Origin: CAUJIW01 sp963205175
GTDB lineage: Bacteria > Pseudomonadota > Alphaproteobacteria > Sphingomonadales > Sphingomonadaceae
Length of the DNA stretch: 64,000 nucleotides
Assembly: GCA_041060555.1 (NCBI GenBank)
Contig: JBEUDS010000007.1
Direction: 5' to 3' (one strand)
The stretch's first letter is position 1. Each line of letters starts with the position of its first letter. The translations under genes were made by a program, and so were the position numbers. Below are positions 26,886 to 35,295 of the stretch, in pieces. The notes beneath the pieces are model-generated. The model was not told where the DNA came from. It did no database searches and was given only the letters and a program-made list of their open reading frames with translations.

Positions 26886-27611
26886 ATGGGCACTTTGGCG
26901 CCGGTCATCAAGTTGCAGTCCGTCCGGCTGAGCCTGACGAGCGGCGCGGGGAGGGTGGACATCCTCAAAGGCGTCGATCTGAGCGTCGGCGCGGCCGAGA
27001 CGGTGGCGATCCTGGGGCCGTCGGGCTCCGGCAAGTCTTCGCTGATGGCGATCATGGCCGGCCTTGAGCAGGCGAGCAGCGGCTCGGTGCTGGTCGACGG
27101 GCAGGACTTCTCGGCGCTGAACGAAGACGCGCTGGCGCGCGCCCGGCGCGGGCGCATCGGCATCGTGCTGCAGGCCTTCCACCTCATCCCGACGATGACG
27201 GCGCTGGAGAATGTCGCCGCCCCGCTAGAACTGGCCGGCGCGGCCGACGCCTTCGGTCAGGCGGCCCGCCAGCTCGAAGCGGTGGGCCTAGGGCACCGGC
27301 TCGACCACTATCCGGCCCAGCTTTCCGGCGGCGAGCAGCAGCGGGTGGCGCTGGCGCGCGCGGTGGCGACGCGGCCGGCCATCCTGTTCGCCGACGAACC
27401 CACCGGCAACCTCGACGGCGCCACCGGCGAGGCGATCATCGAGCTGATGTTCGCCCTGCACGCAAGCGCCGGCATGACGCTGGTGCTGATCACCCACGAC
27501 CGCGACCTCGCCCGCCGCTGTGCCCGCGTCGTCGAGATGCGCGACGGGCTGATCGTCGCCGATCATCCGGCGGCCCAGTTGCCCGCCAGTGTCCTGAAAG
27601 CCGCCGAGTGA
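26886..27611 (+). CDS. ybbA: ABC transporter ATP-binding protein (YbbA-like)
   Basis: A 241-residue ATPase of the LolD/MacB class. Walker A is GPSGSGKSS, the signature is LSGGEQQRVALARAVA, and Walker B is ILFADEPTGNLD. It pairs with the large FtsX-type permease that follows, whose GTG overlaps its TGA. The start is uncertain: ATG 26886 gives MGTLAPVIKLQSV, as is usual; ATG 26838 would add 16 residues and overlap the tesA start. Linkage to tesA makes the YbbA-YbbP assignment likely. The transported substrate is not known. Confidence 0.88.
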   Translation: MGTLAPVIKLQSVRLSLTSGAGRVDILKGVDLSVGAAETVAILGPSGSGKSSLMAIMAGLEQASSGSVLVDGQDFSALNEDALARARRGRIGIVLQAFHLIPTMTALENVAAPLELAGAADAFGQAARQLEAVGLGHRLDHYPAQLSGGEQQRVALARAVATRPAILFADEPTGNLDGATGEAIIELMFALHASAGMTLVLITHDRDLARRCARVVEMRDGLIVADHPAAQLPASVLKAAE

Positions 27612-30118
27612 GCGGCACCCGTTTTCTGGGCCTGCGCTGGGCGGTGCGCGACCTGCGCGGCGGGCTTGCCGGCCTGCGTCTGCTGTTCATCTGCCTAATG
27701 CTGGGCGTCGCCGCCATCGCCGGCGTCGGCAGTCTGTCGGCGAGTATTGTCGCCGGGCTCGCCGACAAGGGCCAGTCGCTGCTGGGCGGTGACCTGGAGC
27801 TGCGCCTGACCCAGCGCACCGCCACGCCCGCCGAACAGCAGGCGTTCGGGCGTCTCGGTGAGGTATCGGAGACCGCGCGCCTGCGGGCGATGGCGCGCAA
27901 CCCGGTCACCGGGGGCGCGCAACTGGTCGAGCTGAAGGCGGTGGATGCGGCCTATCCCCTCTATGGCCGTTTCGGATTGACCGACGCCCGCGCCCTGCAA
28001 CCGGCGATCCGGTCGGCCGGCGCGGTCATCGATCCGCTGCTGGCGCGTCGGCTGGGGCTCAAGGTCGGCGATACGGTGCAGATTGGCGAGGGCCGCTTCA
28101 CGGTGCGCGGCCTGATCGCCGACGAGCCGGACCGGGCGAGCGAGGGCTTCGCGCTGGGGCCCTCGGTGCTGATCGCGATGGACGATTTCGTCTCCACCGG
28201 GCTGGTGCAGCCGGGCAGCCTGATCCGCTACCACTACCGCATCAAGATGCCGGCGACGGTCGACCCGGCGGCAGCGGAAGCCGGGCTCAACAGCCGCTTC
28301 CCCGAGGCCGGCTGGCAGGCGCGCAACCGCACCCGGGCAGCACCGGGGCTTGAACGCTTCGTCGACCAGCTCGGCCAGTTCCTGACCCTGGTCGGCCTGA
28401 CCGCGCTGATGGTGGCGGGCGTCGGTGTCGGCAACGGCGTCTCGGCCTATCTTGCCCGCAAGAGCGCGGCGATCGCCACCTGGAAGAGCCTCGGCGCGTC
28501 GTCGGGGCTGATCTTCCGCGTCTATCTGCTTGAACTGGCGATGGTGGGCGGTGTCGCCATCCTGTTCGGTCTGATGCTTGGTGCGCTGGTGCCGGCCGTC
28601 GGCGGCCGGCTGCTGGCCGAGCAGCTGCCGGCGGCGCCCGCCACGGGGCTGTTTTTCTGGCCGCTGTTCAGCGCGGCGGTGAGCGGCGCGCTGGTGGCGC
28701 TGGTGTTCGCGCTGGGGCCGCTGATGCGTGCGCGCGCCGTGCCGGCGGCCCGGCTGTTCCGGGATGCGGTGGAAGACCGCCCGCGCATGCCGCTGGCCGC
28801 GCTGGCGGTGCAGACGCTGGCGGTGGCGATCGTCGTCGGCCTGGCGGTCTGGGGCGCGGCGCAGCCGCTGCTGGCGGCGGGTTTCGTCGCGGCCGCCGGC
28901 GCGGTGCTGCTGGCGTTGCGCGGTGTCGGCTGGCTTGTCGCCCGTCTGGCCGCCCGGCTGCCGCGCCCGCGCCACCCGGTCACCCGGCTCGCCATCGCCA
29001 ACCTGCACCGGCCGGGCGCGGCAACGGCGCAGGTGGTGATGGGGCTCGGCCTCGGGCTGTCGCTGTTCGCGACGCTGGCGGTGATCGAGGCCAACATGAC
29101 AGCGCAGATCCGCCGCACGCTGCCCGACACCGCGCCGGCGTTCTTCCTGCTCGACATCGCGCCGGACCAGGTGGCGGCGTTCCGCCGGACGGTGGCGGCG
29201 GTACCGGGGGTGGGCGCCGTCGAGACGGTGCCCAGCCTGCGCGGGCCGGTGACCCATGTGAACGGCGTGCCGGCGGAGCAGCTCAAGCCGGCGCCTGAGG
29301 TGGCGTGGATCCTGCGTGGCGATCGCGGGTTGACCTATACCGCCGAGGTGCCGGAGGGCAATGTCGTCACCAGCGGCGCCTGGTGGCCGCGCGATTATGC
29401 CGGACCGCCGCTGATCTCGCTCGACGAGGAAGTGGCGCGCGGGCTCGGCATTGGCGTTGGCGACACCGTGTCCGTGTCGGTGCTGGGTGTCGACGTCACC
29501 GCCCGCATCGCCAACCTGCGGCGGGTCGACTGGGAATCGCTGGGCTTCAACTTCGCCATGCTGTTCGCGCCTGGTACGCTGGAGCAGGCGCCGCACACCT
29601 ATATGGCGACTGTCGAGGCTGAGGGCGACGCCGAGCCAGCGGTGTTCCGGCTGGTCAGCGAGCGCTACCCCACGGTGTCGATCGTGCGGATGAAGGAGAC
29701 GCTGGTGCAGGTCGGCGCGCTGCTGGGGCAGATTTCGGTCGCCGTGCGCGCCATGGGCTCGGTGACCATCGTCGCCGGTGTGCTGGTGCTGATCGGTGCC
29801 ATCGCCGCCGGCCGTCAGGCCAAGACCTATGACTCGGTGCTGCTCAAGCTGCTGGGGGCGACGCGGCCGCAGATTCTCGCCAGTCTGGCGCTGGAGTATG
29901 CCGTGCTCGGGCTGGTGACCGGCGTCGTGGCGCTAGGTCTCGGGCTCACTGGCGGCTGGTTCGTGGTCACCCGCGTGCTGGAGCTGGGCTGGCAGTGGGC
30001 GGTGCTGCCGCCGGTGCTGACGGTGATCGCCGGTGCCGTGTTCACCCTGATCATCGGCCTGGCGGGCACCTGGAGCGTGCTGGGTGTCAGGCCCAATCAG
30101 GTGCTGCGCGCCGCCTGA
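27608..30118 (+). CDS. ybbP: ABC transporter permease, FtsX-like (YbbP-like)
   Basis: An 836-residue permease of the type VII (MacB/LolCE-related) class with two FtsX modules. The first membrane helix is at residues 20-42; a periplasmic region of about 220 residues follows; then helices around 255-400 and 410-490; a second periplasmic domain; and a final FtsX module at about 700-830 (IAAGRQAKTYDSVLLKLLGATR). It starts at GTG 27608 overlapping the ATPase stop (GTGA). Size and organisation match E. coli YbbP. Likely acts on lipophilic substrates in the periplasm or membrane; unproven. Confidence 0.86.
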   Translation: MSGTRFLGLRWAVRDLRGGLAGLRLLFICLMLGVAAIAGVGSLSASIVAGLADKGQSLLGGDLELRLTQRTATPAEQQAFGRLGEVSETARLRAMARNPVTGGAQLVELKAVDAAYPLYGRFGLTDARALQPAIRSAGAVIDPLLARRLGLKVGDTVQIGEGRFTVRGLIADEPDRASEGFALGPSVLIAMDDFVSTGLVQPGSLIRYHYRIKMPATVDPAAAEAGLNSRFPEAGWQARNRTRAAPGLERFVDQLGQFLTLVGLTALMVAGVGVGNGVSAYLARKSAAIATWKSLGASSGLIFRVYLLELAMVGGVAILFGLMLGALVPAVGGRLLAEQLPAAPATGLFFWPLFSAAVSGALVALVFALGPLMRARAVPAARLFRDAVEDRPRMPLAALAVQTLAVAIVVGLAVWGAAQPLLAAGFVAAAGAVLLALRGVGWLVARLAARLPRPRHPVTRLAIANLHRPGAATAQVVMGLGLGLSLFATLAVIEANMTAQIRRTLPDTAPAFFLLDIAPDQVAAFRRTVAAVPGVGAVETVPSLRGPVTHVNGVPAEQLKPAPEVAWILRGDRGLTYTAEVPEGNVVTSGAWWPRDYAGPPLISLDEEVARGLGIGVGDTVSVSVLGVDVTARIANLRRVDWESLGFNFAMLFAPGTLEQAPHTYMATVEAEGDAEPAVFRLVSERYPTVSIVRMKETLVQVGALLGQISVAVRAMGSVTIVAGVLVLIGAIAAGRQAKTYDSVLLKLLGATRPQILASLALEYAVLGLVTGVVALGLGLTGGWFVVTRVLELGWQWAVLPPVLTVIAGAVFTLIIGLAGTWSVLGVRPNQVLRAA

Positions 30119-30151
30119 GCAGGGAAAGCGCTGCGAACGTCTCTTAACAGC

Positions 30152-30180
30152 CTTGAAAGATGGCTCTGGTACGCCAATAT
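30152..30180 (+). promoter_or_regulatory. RpoH-like heat-shock promoter
   Basis: CTTGAAA (30152-30158) resembles the sigma-32 -35 element. CCAATAT (30174-30180) differs by one base from the alphaproteobacterial RpoH -10 (CYTATNT), 18 bp after the CTTG core. It lies about 50 bp upstream of the Bax-inhibitor gene start. The -10 also lies in the inverted repeat CGCCAA (30172-30177) / TTGGCG (30183-30188). Heat-shock control is inference. Confidence 0.45.
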
Positions 30181-30187
30181 TGTTGGC

Positions 30188-30204
30188 GTCCGCATTTTGC
30201 GGAC
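30188..30204 (+). promoter_or_regulatory. 5' leader hairpin of the Bax-inhibitor gene
   Basis: GTCCGC (30188-30193) and GCGGAC (30199-30204) form a perfect 6-bp stem with loop ATTTT, between the candidate promoter and the ribosome site GAGGGAGAA. A thermometer-like or stabilising role is possible but unproven. Confidence 0.4.
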
Positions 30205-30227
30205 TTGAGATTGTGAGGGAGAACCTG

Positions 30228-30950
30228 ATGGTGAACCAGATCGACCCGCGTTTCGCCACCGCCCAGACCGGCGGGATGGCCCGGGCCGACATCGACGTTG
30301 GCCTGCGCAAGTACATGCTGGGCGTGTACAACTACATGGCCTCCGGCGTCCTGCTGACCGGCATGGTCGCGTTGCTCGTCGCCAGCGTGCCGGCGTTGCA
30401 GCAGTTCGTGTTCTTCACCCCGTTCAAGTGGGTGGCGCTGTTCGCGCCGCTGGCCATCGTGCTGTTCTTCAGTGTCCGCCTGCACGCCATGTCGGCGTCG
30501 ACGGCGCAAGCGGTGTACTGGCTCTACGCCGGCGCCATGGGCCTGTCGCTGGGCAGCATCTTCCTTGTCTATACCGGCGCCTCCATCGCCAAGACCTTCT
30601 TCGTGACCGCGACCGCCTTCGGCGCGCTCAGCCTTTACGGCTACACCACCAAGAAGGATCTCTCGGCCTGGGGCACCTTCCTGATCATGGGCGTGGTCGG
30701 CCTGCTGGTTGCCAGCCTGATCAACATCTTCCTGAAGTCGAGCGGCCTGGAGTTCGTCATCAGCGCTGCCGGCGTGCTGCTGTTCGCCGGCTTGACCGCC
30801 TACGACACCCAGAAGATCAAGGAAATGTATTACGAGGGCGACGGCTACGAGGTCACTGCCAAGAAGTCGGTGTCCGGCGCGCTGGCGCTCTACCTCGACT
30901 TCATCAACCTGTTCCTGTTCCTGCTGCGCTTCCTCGGCAATCGCGAGTAG
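30228..30950 (+). CDS. Bax inhibitor-1/YccA family membrane protein
   Basis: A 240-residue protein with seven hydrophobic segments. Family signs are LRKYMLGVYNYMASGVLLTG near the N-terminus, TAYDTQKIKEMYY around residue 200, and a final ALALYLDFINLFLFLLRFLG helix. Bacterial members (YccA, YbhL) interact with the FtsH protease or act as calcium leak channels. I chose ATG 30228 with GAGGGAGAA upstream; a longer frame has no membrane-protein start. A heat-shock-like promoter upstream would fit an FtsH link. Confidence 0.92.
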   Translation: MVNQIDPRFATAQTGGMARADIDVGLRKYMLGVYNYMASGVLLTGMVALLVASVPALQQFVFFTPFKWVALFAPLAIVLFFSVRLHAMSASTAQAVYWLYAGAMGLSLGSIFLVYTGASIAKTFFVTATAFGALSLYGYTTKKDLSAWGTFLIMGVVGLLVASLINIFLKSSGLEFVISAAGVLLFAGLTAYDTQKIKEMYYEGDGYEVTAKKSVSGALALYLDFINLFLFLLRFLGNRE

Positions 30951-30954
30951 TCGC

Positions 30955-31016
30955 GGCGGACACAACGGACAAACCCGAGGCCCGGCCATTGCGCCGGGCC
31001 TTGTTGTCTGTCCGCC
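30955..31016 (+). terminator. long stem-loop terminator
   Basis: AGGCCCGGC (30978-30986) pairs with GCCGGGCCT (30993-31001) across a 6-nt loop, followed by TGTTGT. An outer pair, GGCGGACA (30955-30962) with TGTCCGCC (31009-31016), extends the structure. It directly follows the Bax-inhibitor gene and separates it from the riboswitch leader. Confidence 0.8.
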
Positions 31017-31074
31017 CTTGCTGCCTGGTCGGCTTGACTTGGCCGCCCGGCCTCTCTACCCACCCCGACTGCGA

Positions 31075-31305
31075 CAGGTTCCCCCGCGAGGGGGATGAAA
31101 AGGGAATTCGGGAGCCCGGCGTCGCACGTCCCTCGTGGCGTGTGCCGTCAGCAAGGCCGAAGCTGTCCCCGCAACTGTGAGCGGCGAGCCCGCGTGTCAC
31201 AGGCCACTGAACCTCGGTTCGGGAAGGCGACACGCTCCCCGTCAGGGGGATGGTCCAGGATCGGGCCATCAGGCACTGACCCGCAAGCCAGGAGACCTGC
31301 CTGCC
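31075..31305 (+). ncRNA. cobalamin (B12) riboswitch
   Basis: All conserved parts of the cobalamin aptamer appear in order: AGGTTCCC then GATGAAAAGGGA (31094-31105); the core GCTGTCCCCGCAACTGTGA (31162-31180); GCCACTG and CGGGAAGG (31204-31228); and the B12 box GCAAGCCAGGAGACCTGCC (31284-31302). It precedes btuB and the vitamin B12 uptake genes, which it should switch off when adenosylcobalamin is bound. Ends are approximate. The 150-nt platform downstream has no clear T-tailed terminator, which favours translational control. Confidence 0.95.
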
Positions 31306-31401
31306 GCGGTCGTCCATCGTCCGGTCGGGGTGTGCCGAACGAGCGGGTTCTCCCGTGAGGCGACGCCGTTGGGTCGGGTCGCGTAAGGGCGGGGGTATTT
31401 C

Positions 31402-31451
31402 TCCTCTCATCATGTCGTTCCGGCCTGTGGATCCGTTCGTCCAATGGAGGA
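31402..31451 (+). promoter_or_regulatory. possible btuB ribosome-site sequester
   Basis: TCCTCT (31402-31407) can pair with the btuB ribosome site GGAGGA (31446-31451) with one G-U pair. This may be the OFF-state helix of the upstream riboswitch. It is a short match and is offered as a hypothesis only. Confidence 0.3.
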
Positions 31452-31454
31452 CAC

Positions 31455-33389
31455 ATGACCGATCGTATCACCCTGCCGCTGGCAGGCCTTGCCATCCTGC
31501 CGCTCGCCGGCATCACCTGTCTGCCGCTGGCCGCCCATGCCGACGAGGCGGCCGACCCGACCACCGTCATCGTCACGGCCAGCCGCCTCGGCCAGCCGCT
31601 GATGGACGTTGGCACGTCCGTCACCGTGCTCGAACAGGCGGAGATCGAGGCCAGCCAGTCGGTCCTGCTGGCCGACCTGCTGGCGCGCACGGCGGGTGTC
31701 AGCGTCAGCAGCAACGGCAACCTGGGCTCGGCGACCGCGCTGCGCATCCGGGGCGCCGAGACCGACCAGACGCTGGTGCTGGTGGATGGCGTGCGCCTCA
31801 ACGACCCCACCGCGACCGGCGCCGGCGTCAACTTCGGCACGCTGACGCTGCACGGGATCGAACGCATCGAGGTGCTGCGCGGCCCGCAATCGACCATCTG
31901 GGGCAGCCAGGCGATGGGCGGTGTCGTCAACATCATCACCGAGCGTGGTGACGGCCCGCTGGGCGGGCGGGCCAGTGTCGAGGTCGGCGCGCGGGACACC
32001 GTGGACGTTGCCGCGCGCGTGTCGGGCAGCACCACCTTCGTCGATTACGCGGTGGGGGCGGGGCATTTCCGCACCGATGGCATTTCCTCGGCCGACGCCG
32101 CCGACGGCAACAGCGAGCGCGATGGCTATCGCAACACCACGGTGCATGCCAAGCTGCGGCTGAAGCCCAGCGAGACGCTGAGCCTCGATCTGCGTGGCTG
32201 GCTTGCCGATGCGCGCGTCGAGTTCGACGGTTACCCGGCGCCGAGCTACAGCTTCGCCGATACCGACGAATACGGCAAAAGCCGCGACGCGGTGTTCTAT
32301 GCCGGCCTCAATCTGGACCTGCTGGACGGCCGCCTCGGCAATCGCCTGGCGGTGAGCTACACCGACACCAGCCGCGACAATTACGACCCGGCGCAGGCCA
32401 GCCCCCGGACGTATCGCGCTGACGGTTCGGTGGTGCGCGTCGAATATCAGGGCACGGCACGGATCACCGAGGGTTATACGCTGGTGTTCGGCGCCGAGAC
32501 CGAGAAGTCGAAGTTCGACACCGAATCGAGCTACAGCGCCGACAAAGCCGACGTGCGCATGGACAGCCTGTACGCGGAGGTCCAGGCCAAGCCGGTGGCC
32601 GGCCTGTCGTTGACGGCGGGCGTCCGCTACGATGACCAGTCGCGCTTCGGGGACGCGACCACCGTGCGCCTCACCGCCGCCTACACCCCCAATCAGGGCA
32701 ACACCATCCTGCGGGCGACCTATGGCGAGGGCTTCAAGGCGCCGAGCCTCTATCAGCTCTACAGCGATTACGGCAACGCGGCGCTGCGTCCCGAGACCGC
32801 CAAGGGCTGGGATGCCGGGATCGAGCAGGCGCTTGTCGAGGGCAAACTGCGGGTCGGCGCGACGGTGTTCGGTCGCAGGACGCGCAACCAGATCGACTTC
32901 TTCTCCTGCTGGGGCAGCACCAACCCGCTGTGCGACACCCACCCCTATGGCTTTTACGACAATATCGCGCGATCGCGCGCCAAGGGCGTCGAGCTGACCC
33001 TGGTCGCCCAGCCGGTGAAGCAGGTGGCGATCAACGCCAACTACACCTACACCGATACCGAGAACCGCTCGGCGGGGTCGGCCAATCTCGGCAACGTGCT
33101 GGCGCGTCGGCCCAGGCACGTCGCCAATGTGGCGCTCGACGTCATGCCGTGGCAGGCACTCACCGCGACACTGGCGGTGCAGCATGTCTCGGCGAGCTTC
33201 GACAATGCCGCCAACACCACCCGGCTGGCCGCCTATACGGTGGTCGACCTGCGGGCGCGTTACCGCGTCAACGATGTGTTCGGGCTGTTCGGGCGGGTGG
33301 ACAACCTGTTCGACGTTCGCCGTCAGACCGCCGCTGGCTATGGCTCCATCGGCATCGGTGGCTTCGCCGGCGTCGAGCTGAACTTCTGA
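31455..33389 (+). CDS. btuB: TonB-dependent vitamin B12 receptor BtuB
   Basis: A 644-residue outer-membrane receptor. A signal peptide (LPLAAHA) is followed by a TonB-box-like TTVIVTA (about residues 36-42), a plug domain (LRIRGAETDQTLVLVDGVRLND, IEVLRGPQSTIWGSQAMGG) and a 22-strand barrel ending in the aromatic GVELNF. ATG 31455 has GGAGGA upstream. The preceding cobalamin riboswitch and the following btuFCD genes make B12 or another corrinoid the substrate. The stop overlaps btuF (TGATG). Confidence 0.95.
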   Translation: MTDRITLPLAGLAILPLAGITCLPLAAHADEAADPTTVIVTASRLGQPLMDVGTSVTVLEQAEIEASQSVLLADLLARTAGVSVSSNGNLGSATALRIRGAETDQTLVLVDGVRLNDPTATGAGVNFGTLTLHGIERIEVLRGPQSTIWGSQAMGGVVNIITERGDGPLGGRASVEVGARDTVDVAARVSGSTTFVDYAVGAGHFRTDGISSADAADGNSERDGYRNTTVHAKLRLKPSETLSLDLRGWLADARVEFDGYPAPSYSFADTDEYGKSRDAVFYAGLNLDLLDGRLGNRLAVSYTDTSRDNYDPAQASPRTYRADGSVVRVEYQGTARITEGYTLVFGAETEKSKFDTESSYSADKADVRMDSLYAEVQAKPVAGLSLTAGVRYDDQSRFGDATTVRLTAAYTPNQGNTILRATYGEGFKAPSLYQLYSDYGNAALRPETAKGWDAGIEQALVEGKLRVGATVFGRRTRNQIDFFSCWGSTNPLCDTHPYGFYDNIARSRAKGVELTLVAQPVKQVAINANYTYTDTENRSAGSANLGNVLARRPRHVANVALDVMPWQALTATLAVQHVSASFDNAANTTRLAAYTVVDLRARYRVNDVFGLFGRVDNLFDVRRQTAAGYGSIGIGGFAGVELNF

Positions 33390-34288
33390 TGCGAGCGGGC
33401 GGGACGATACGTGGCCTGACGGTCGCGGTGCTGGGCGCGGTATCGCTGGTTGTCGCCAGTGGCGCCGCGGCCGGATCGGCGCCGCCGCCGGCCCGTATCG
33501 TCTCGCTCAACCCCTGCCTCGATACCATTCTCGTCCACGTCGCCGATCGCGGGCAGATCGCGGCCCTCAGCCATTATGCGCGTGAGCCGGGCGGTTCCAC
33601 CATCTCGGGCGTCGCGCGCACCCTGCCGTTCACCTACGAGACGGCCGAGGAGGTGATCGCCCGCAAGCCCGATCTCGTGCTCACCAGCCAGCACAGCCAG
33701 CCCGGCACCCGGGCGGCGCTGGCCCGCCTGGGCATCCGCACCGCGCTGTTCAAGGTGCCGGAGACGCTGGCGGAAAGCATCGATCAGGTGCGTGACGTTG
33801 CCGCCGCCGTCGGTCATCCGGCGCGCGGCGAGGCGCTGGCCCGCCGGATCGAGGCGGCGATGGCGGCGGCGCGCCAACAGGCGCGCGGCGTGCCGCCGAT
33901 ACCCACCGTGGTGTTCCAGCCTGGCGGCTTTTCTCCCGGCAAGGGCAGTCTGCCCGACGCCCTGCTGGCGCTCGCCGGCTTCGACAACGTGGCGGCGCGC
34001 TATGGCGTCGAGCACTGGGGCGTCATCCCGCTGGAACGGCTGGTCGCCGACCCGCCGCGGCTGGTGCTGGCAGGCGGGGGCACCCTCGGTGAGCCCTTCC
34101 AGCGGACCGGCCTGCTGGCCCATCCGGTGCTGGATCGCTTGGCTGGCCGGCTGACCATCGCGCCCTATCCGGCGCCGTTGTTTTATTGCGGTGGCCCGGC
34201 CATCCTGCCGGCACTGGCCTATCTGCAACAGGCGCGCCGCGAGGTTGCCGGCGTCGCCGCCACGTCGATCAAGGGGAGCGCGCGATGA
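33389..34288 (+). CDS. btuF: periplasmic cobalamin-binding protein BtuF
   Basis: A 299-residue class III binding protein: a signal peptide (VVASGAAAGSA), then PPPARIVSLNPCLDTILV, the TYETAEEVIARKPDLVLTS lobe, a rigid linking helix and a C-terminal lobe with FDNVAARYGVEHWGVIPLE. It delivers corrinoid to BtuCD. The start ATG overlaps the btuB TGA by one base. Binding-site residues cannot be assigned by eye, but operon position makes the identity strong. Confidence 0.9.
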   Translation: MRAGGTIRGLTVAVLGAVSLVVASGAAAGSAPPPARIVSLNPCLDTILVHVADRGQIAALSHYAREPGGSTISGVARTLPFTYETAEEVIARKPDLVLTSQHSQPGTRAALARLGIRTALFKVPETLAESIDQVRDVAAAVGHPARGEALARRIEAAMAAARQQARGVPPIPTVVFQPGGFSPGKGSLPDALLALAGFDNVAARYGVEHWGVIPLERLVADPPRLVLAGGGTLGEPFQRTGLLAHPVLDRLAGRLTIAPYPAPLFYCGGPAILPALAYLQQARREVAGVAATSIKGSAR

Positions 34289-35295
34289 CCCGGACATCCC
34301 GCCTGCGCCTGCCCCTGGGCCTGTCGCTGGGCCTGTCGCTGGGCCTGGGCCTGCTGATCCTGGTGCTGGGGCTGGCGTCGCTCGCCGCCGGCAAGGTGTG
34401 GATTCCGGTCGCTGAACTGCTGTCGCCGGCCGACGCGCCGCGCTGGTTCATTGTCGCCGAGCTGCGCCTGCCACGCGCGCTGCTGGCGATTCTCGTCGGC
34501 GCCGGCCTTGGTCTTTCCGGCGCGGTGCTGCAAGGCTATCTGCGCAATCCGCTGGCCGACCCCGGTGTGCTGGGCGTGTCGGCGTGCGCCGCGCTGGGGG
34601 CGGTGCTGTCGATCTGGTTCGGCGTCGCCTATGGTGCCGCCTGGGTACTGCCCGCCTGCGCCATGGCCGGTGCGATCGGCGGCATGGGGCTGCTTTATGC
34701 GCTGGCGGCGCGGGCCCGCGGCATCACCACCTTCATCCTGGCCGGCGTCATCCTCAACGCGCTGGCTGGCGCGTTGACCTCGCTGGCCATCAGTCTGGCG
34801 CCCAATCCTTTCGCCACGGCAGAGATCATCACCTGGCTGATGGGCGCGCTGACCGACCGCTCGTTGCAGGATGTGGCGATGGTAACGCCCTTCGTGCTTG
34901 CCGGTGGCGCACTGCTGCTGACCACCGGCCGGGCGCTCGACGCGCTGATGTTGGGCGAGCTCACCGCCCGCTCGCTGGGCATCGACCTGACGCGGGTGCG
35001 CTGGCGGGTGCTGCTGGGGGTGGGGCTGATTGTCGGGGCCACCACGGCGGTGACCGGCATGATTGGTTTCGTTGGCCTGGTGGTGCCGCATCTGGTGCGC
35101 CCGCTGGCGGGCAATCGCCCGAGTGCGCTGCTGGTGCCGAGCGCGCTTGCCGGCGCGGCGCTGGTGCTGGCTGCCGATACCGTGGTGCGCATTCTGCCCG
35201 GTGGCACCGAGGTCAAGCTCGGCATCGCCATGGCGGTGCTGGGCGCGCCCTTCTTCCTCGGGCTGCTGCTGAAGATGCGCCGGGAGATCCTATGA
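34285..35295 (+). CDS. btuC: cobalamin ABC transporter permease BtuC
   Basis: A 336-residue permease of the FecCD/BtuC family with about ten membrane helices. Motifs are RLPRALLAILVGAGLGLSGA, GYLRNPLADPGVLGVS and GFVGLVVPHLVRPLAGN. It overlaps btuF and btuD by ATGA on both sides. The first helix is extended by a 12-bp tandem DNA repeat giving LGLSLGLSLGLG, which may vary in copy number. Confidence 0.92.
   Translation: MTRTSRLRLPLGLSLGLSLGLGLLILVLGLASLAAGKVWIPVAELLSPADAPRWFIVAELRLPRALLAILVGAGLGLSGAVLQGYLRNPLADPGVLGVSACAALGAVLSIWFGVAYGAAWVLPACAMAGAIGGMGLLYALAARARGITTFILAGVILNALAGALTSLAISLAPNPFATAEIITWLMGALTDRSLQDVAMVTPFVLAGGALLLTTGRALDALMLGELTARSLGIDLTRVRWRVLLGVGLIVGATTAVTGMIGFVGLVVPHLVRPLAGNRPSALLVPSALAGAALVLAADTVVRILPGGTEVKLGIAMAVLGAPFFLGLLLKMRREIL
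34315..34344 (+). repeat. 12-bp tandem repeat inside btuC
   Basis: CTGGGCCTGTCG occurs at 34315-34326 and 34327-34338, then as a partial copy. Being a multiple of three, it adds LGLS units to the first membrane helix of BtuC without breaking the frame. Confidence 0.6.
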
